The notes under the pieces are model-generated. The model had not been told where the DNA came from. It made no database searches and saw only the letters and a program-made list of their open reading frames with translations. Below, in pieces: positions 53,269 through 57,030 of a stretch of DNA of 57,030 nucleotides; position 1 is the first letter of the stretch, and every line of letters starts with the position of its first letter. The DNA is from Planctomycetia bacterium. GTDB lineage: Bacteria > Planctomycetota > Planctomycetia > Pirellulales > UBA1268. The DNA lies in assembly GCA_021414115.1 (NCBI GenBank), contig JAIOPD010000063.1:1-57030 (forward strand), given 5' to 3'. The position numbers and the translations under genes are program-made.

Positions 53269-56200
53269 CTAGATCGGCGTGCCGTTCGTGCCGTTCGTGC
53301 CGTTCGTGCCGCCGGCGCCAGCAGTGCCGCCGGAGCCGCCGGTACCGCCTGTGGCGGTGCCGTTCGCCGAGACGGCATTTCCGCCGTTGCCGCCATCCCC
53401 GCCATTGGCACCGGCAGCAAGGCCGTTGCCACCCGCGCCGCCATTGCCGCCGACGGCATCGTCGCCTGCACTGGGGCCTCCTGCGGTCGCGGCACCGCCA
53501 TTGCCACCGTTGCCGCCGTTGCCGGCGACCGCGCCACCATTGCCGCCAAGCCCACCGTCACCGCCATACGTCGAAGCGCCGGTGCTCACTCTGAAACCAC
53601 TTCCGCCGTTGCCGCCGTTGCCGCCGTTGCCGACCGTGCCGCCATCGCCACCGGCCCCGCCATCGCCACCTTCACCATCGGGGTTGCTCCAGCCAGCGCC
53701 GCCATTGCCGCCGTTGCCGCCGCTGGTCACGGCAGTTCCGTTGGTGCCACCCGTGCTGCCGCCGGTGCCTGCCGCGCCGGGATTGCCGCCGTTGCCGCCA
53801 GCCCCACCGTCGGGAAATGTCCCGTCGCCGGCGGCGCCGTCACCGCCGTTCCCGGCGGCTCCTGCATTGCCACCATTGCCGCCAACGCCATTCGTACCCG
53901 TGCCGGTGGCCGTGCCGCCAGCGCCGCCGTTGCCGCCGGTCCCGCCGCTGCCGGCGTTTCCACCGGTGCCGCCGCCTGTGGCACCAGAGCCTCCGTTACC
54001 GCCCGCGCCGGCGTTCCCGCCGAAGCCGCCGCTGCCGGCCTTGCCATCGACGGCCGCGCCACCATTGCCGCCAACGCCGCCGTTGCCACCGCTGGTGCCG
54101 TTCTCGCCGCCCCCGGTCGCCCCGACGTAGCCGTTTCCGCCGTTTCCGCCGAAGCCGCCGTTACCGGCAGAGCCCGACGCGACGGCTTTGCCGCCATTCC
54201 CGCCATTGCCGCCGTTACCACCCGCCAAACCGACGGTCGTGGACGTGAAGCCAGCACCACCATTGCCGCCATTGCCGCCGTTGCTGAACGTGCCGTTGGC
54301 CCCCACGATGGCGCCCGTACCGCCAACGCCTCCAAGAGCTGCAGCCCCACCGTTGCCGCCGTTGCCGCCGTCGGGATTTCCAGCGCTGCCGGCCGCGCCG
54401 TTGCCGCCATTGCCGCTCGATCCGGCGTTGCCGCCGTTGCCGCCGTTGCCGGCGAGACCGTTGAGGCCTGTGTTCGGGTTGAACACGAACCTGCCAGTAC
54501 CGGCGACGCCGCCAAGGCCGCCCGCGCCGCCGTTACCGCCGGCGCCAGCATTGCCGCCTGCGCCACCGGCCGCGCCGGCCGTCGGGCCGTCGGCGCCGTT
54601 CACTCCATTGCCGCCGTTGCCGCCATTGCCGCCGTTCCCGCCGAAGCCGCCGTTGCCACCGTAGCCAAACACCGAACTGCCTGTGCCGCCGAGGCCGCCG
54701 TTGCCTGCGGAGCCGCCATTCCCGCCGGCCGTGCCCGAATCTCCCGGAAGAACACCGTTGATTCCGTTCGTGCCGGCCTTGCCAGCCACGCCAGCGCCAC
54801 CGTTGCCACCGTTGCCGAGGATCACGCCGCCGACGCCACCCGCGCCGGCGTTGCCGCCCGTGCTGCCGTTGCCACCGTTGCCGCCATTGCCGGCCCAGCC
54901 GGCGTTCCCACCGCTGCCGCCGACGATGCCCGCGGCGCCATTGCCGCCGTTGCCATAGATGATGCCGCCGTTGCCGCCGTTGCCGCCGGGCGCGACGCCG
55001 TCAACGCCGTCCGCGAACAACTGCTGACCTGACTCGGAGAAGAGGCCACCGGTCTCTGCTGCGAGCGGGGCGACGACTTGGATCGCCTTGCCGAAGTTGG
55101 AGAGGTTGATCGTGATCGCTGCGGTGTCCACCGTGGCCGTGAACCGGCTCGCGTAGCCCTGTTCGTTGACCCACACATCGACCGGGGTCGGGGTGTTGTC
55201 GATCGGGGGCATCCGGACACCGGCCAGTTCATAGAGCGGAATCAGCGCGATGAAGGTCGAGAGTCCGATCGAGGTCTGGTAGTGCTGGCCATAGCCGTCG
55301 GCACCGACGAACGTCGTGTTGACCGGGAACTCGAGCGACCGAAGCGTGTGCTTCGGCGTGAGGTCCGTGACGAGGTTATTCGCCACCACGACAGCCGGCT
55401 GCGAGCCCTGCGTGGCGGAGTTGAGCTTCACCCAGGGCAGGCCAGTCGCGCCCAGCGCTTCCGCGTTGACGTAGGTGAGGTTGCCGATCTGCCGGAACGC
55501 TGTGTTTTGGACCGGGGCGACGTTGGTCGCCTGAACACTCGCCTGCATTTCGACGAGATTCTTCGCAAAATTGAGCGCCCCGCCGGACGTCATCGACACG
55601 CCGTTGACGTCCACGTCGAGGTCGAACGCGTAGAGTCCGACCTGCTGCGCCTTCAGGGCGGCCAGACCGACCTGGTTCAGGACCACCGCCAACCGGGGGG
55701 CCGACGAGACGGTGGCGACCCCGTTTTTCAGGACAAGATTCCGGATGTTGCCGAGGAGGTTGTTGCTGATCTGGTTGTTCGCGATGACCGAGCCGGCGGA
55801 GTTTCCGCTGGCGCCAACGCCGTATTCGTCATTGAAGGTGATCGCATTGCCGAGGTTGGTCGTCGATCCGCCGATCGTGATGCCGGTGACGCCGGTGAGC
55901 GTCACGCCATTGATCCTGTTGGTGCTGATCTCGTTGGCCTGCACGAGGGTGCCGGTGGAAGGGCCGCTGGCGGCGACGCCCGCCCAGCCGTTGGACGAGA
56001 TCGTGTTGCCGGCGCCGGGCACGCCGAGCGTGAGTTGTCGGACGTTGGTCAGAGAAACGCCGTTGGTGCGGTTGCCAAAGAAGGAGTTGTCAAAGATCGC
56101 CGTGCCGGCATAGGAGCCGGGGGCCATCTTCAGGCCGACGCCGTTGTTGATGCTCGACACGTTGGTGATCAACGAGCCCTTCGAGGGGCCGTTGAACTGG

Positions 56201-57030
56201 ATGCCGCTGCCGCTGAAGCCGCTGATCAAGCGTGCGTTGAGTTTGGTCGCCGTTGAGAAGACGACGTTGTTGACGTTCGCGGCGATCACCAGGCCGTTGG
56301 TGCCCGCAGCAGTGCCTTTTCCATCGAGGGCGAGTGCGTCGGCGACGGTGACGCTTTGCGCTGCCGCCAGCGTGAGGCCCTTGAGCGGCGTCGTGAGGCC
56401 GACGGCCCCGGCCAGCGTGATCGCAGCGCCCGACGAGAGGGTCAGCCGGCCGCCGCCATCAACCGTGGAGGGAAAAGCGATGCCGCCACCGGCCTTGAGC
56501 GACACGTCGTTCTGGAGCGTCACGGCGCCTGTGAACGTCTGCGGACCCGTCGGCGTCGTCACGCCGGCGGCGAGCTGGATGCCGTTGACCGGCCCGGTGC
56601 CGAGCGTCATCAGGCTCACGGGGCCCGCGCCCTTGGTGGCGATCGCGTTTGCGACCGAGATCGTGTCGCCGAGGCCGGCGTCAGTGTCGATGCTGAAGCC
56701 CTGGCTGGCCGCCCCCCTGGTCACGACCCCGAGGTTGACACCGCCCTTGCCGATCGTGACCGCATCGGTGCCGACGCCGCCCGCGATGGCAATGCCCGCG
56801 AAGCCCGTGATCGTCTTGAGGTTCACCGTGATCGTGTCGGCGGCCGCGTTGACGGTGATCCCGGGGATCGGCGCGGCGGTCGAGATCTCGCCGGCCGTCG
56901 CGGCGGTGATCGTGAGCAGGCCCGACTTGGCGGCGTAGGACGTGCGGAGATCGGTGATCGCCGTGCCCGCCGGATCGAGCGTCAACACCACCTGGTTGCT
57001 CACGATGCTCACGAGGACGTCGTCGGCCGC
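53269..57030 (-). CDS. Giant surface-type protein with beta-helix, LppX/LprG-like and PGRS-like regions, 5' end beyond the window
   Basis: At least 1253 residues; the frame is still open at the window edge, so a signal peptide or anchor is not visible. Three regions can be read. About residues 1-450 (numbered from a GTG at 57012) are Ala/Val/Thr/Asn-rich with short repeats such as [28 protein letters not shown] and [14 protein letters not shown], typical of right-handed parallel beta-helices. About 455-650 is a non-repetitive domain ending [19 protein letters not shown] and [15 protein letters not shown], which resembles mycobacterial LppX/LprG lipoproteins. From about residue 673 to the end, some 575 residues are GGNGGNGG-type repeats beginning [11 protein letters not shown], very like the PGRS domain of mycobacterial PE_PGRS proteins. 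The Gly-rich DNA is strongly repetitive. Function is unknown; adhesion or cell-surface structure is a guess. Confidence 0.85.
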   Translation of the reverse strand, partial: AADDVLVSIVSNQVVLTLDPAGTAITDLRTSYAAKSGLLTITAATAGEISTAAPIPGITVNAAADTITVNLKTITGFAGIAIAGGVGTDAVTIGKGGVNLGVVTRGAASQGFSIDTDAGLGDTISVANAIATKGAGPVSLMTLGTGPVNGIQLAAGVTTPTGPQTFTGAVTLQNDVSLKAGGGIAFPSTVDGGGRLTLSSGAAITLAGAVGLTTPLKGLTLAAAQSVTVADALALDGKGTAAGTNGLVIAANVNNVVFSTATKLNARLISGFSGSGIQFNGPSKGSLITNVSSINNGVGLKMAPGSYAGTAIFDNSFFGNRTNGVSLTNVRQLTLGVPGAGNTISSNGWAGVAASGPSTGTLVQANEISTNRINGVTLTGVTGITIGGSTTNLGNAITFNDEYGVGASGNSAGSVIANNQISNNLLGNIRNLVLKNGVATVSSAPRLAVVLNQVGLAALKAQQVGLYAFDLDVDVNGVSMTSGGALNFAKNLVEMQASVQATNVAPVQNTAFRQIGNLTYVNAEALGATGLPWVKLNSATQGSQPAVVVANNLVTDLTPKHTLRSLEFPVNTTFVGADGYGQHYQTSIGLSTFIALIPLYELAGVRMPPIDNTPTPVDVWVNEQGYASRFTATVDTAAITINLSNFGKAIQVVAPLAAETGGLFSESGQQLFADGVDGVAPGGNGGNGGIIYGNGGNGAAGIVGGSGGNAGWAGNGGNGGNGSTGGNAGAGGVGGVILGNGGNGGAGVAGKAGTNGINGVLPGDSGTAGGNGGSAGNGGLGGTGSSVFGYGGNGGFGGNGGNGGNGGNGVNGADGPTAGAAGGAGGNAGAGGNGGAGGLGGVAGTGRFVFNPNTGLNGLAGNGGNGGNAGSSGNGGNGAAGSAGNPDGGNGGNGGAAALGGVGGTGAIVGANGTFSNGGNGGNGGAGFTSTTVGLAGGNGGNGGNGGKAVASGSAGNGGFGGNGGNGYVGATGGGENGTSGGNGGVGGNGGAAVDGKAGSGGFGGNAGAGGNGGSGATGGGTGGNAGSGGTGGNGGAGGTATGTGTNGVGGNGGNAGAAGNGGDGAAGDGTFPDGGAGGNGGNPGAAGTGGSTGGTNGTAVTSGGNGGNGGAGWSNPDGEGGDGGAGGDGGTVGNGGNGGNGGSGFRVSTGASTYGGDGGLGGNGGAVAGNGGNGGNGGAATAGGPSAGDDAVGGNGGAGGNGLAAGANGGDGGNGGNAVSANGTATGGTGGSGGTAGAGGTNGTNGTNGTPI

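Noticed and set aside
53279-54664. Proline-rich plus-strand frames opposite the Gly-rich array
   Set aside because: Pro-rich sequence is the automatic complement of GGN-repeat coding; the minus-strand frame continues into a well-structured protein while these do not.

Overview
This is a high-GC, densely coding bacterial chromosome segment that looks planctomycetal. The basis is a 3-dehydroquinate dehydratase/shikimate dehydrogenase fusion, several Cys-anchored lipoproteins of planctomycete type, a lipoprotein resembling the DUF6655 group, and GC-rich palindromic elements in the gaps. The phylum is an inference. No rRNA, tRNA, phage, insertion sequence or CRISPR array was found. The window is mainly core metabolism with a few accessory islands.

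Layout. 1-5.4 kb: 5' part of pyrB (minus strand), a lipoprotein, and a MacB/LolCDE-like ABC ATPase plus permease. 5.7-7.65 kb: a three-gene operon (HPF-like protein fused to a cold-shock domain, alpha/beta hydrolase, phosphoribosyltransferase) that resembles a dormancy or stress set. 7.8-9.7 kb: the archease-rtcB RNA repair pair on the minus strand. 10-15 kb: lipoprotein, a secreted protein with a clan CD-like His/Cys pair, lipocalin, TlpA-like thioredoxin and a beta-hydroxyacid dehydrogenase. 15.5-21.5 kb: the imuA-imuB-dnaE2 mutasome behind a consensus-like promoter that overlaps a palindrome, probably an SOS operator. 21.8-27 kb: purC, aroC, an unknown anchored protein and a fatty acid desaturase with a structured leader.

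27-38 kb: a long co-directional run of rpsO, pnp, a soluble histidine kinase, an NtrC-type regulator, mutL, aroDE, aroK, a prepilin peptidase-like protein and an OmpA-type lipoprotein. 38-42 kb: hisH, hisA, cysE and a BMP-type binding protein. 42.5-50.9 kb: a complete F-type ATP synthase operon on the minus strand (Z/I-like, a, c, b, delta, alpha, gamma, beta, epsilon). The c-subunit gene is set apart by long gaps and followed by a terminator-like hairpin. 51-53.2 kb: corA and a response regulator-adenylate cyclase. 53.3 kb to the end: a very large surface-type protein whose C-terminal half is a PGRS-like Gly/Asn array.

Two repeat families fill most gaps over 100 bp: an inverted-repeat element of about 113 bp with GGAAGCCC arms, and a composite element that begins exactly at stop codons. 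The best candidates for something new are the PGRS-like chimera, the stop-codon-abutting composite element, the attenuator-like hairpin after atpE with His-rich a and b subunits, and the secreted His/Cys protein.
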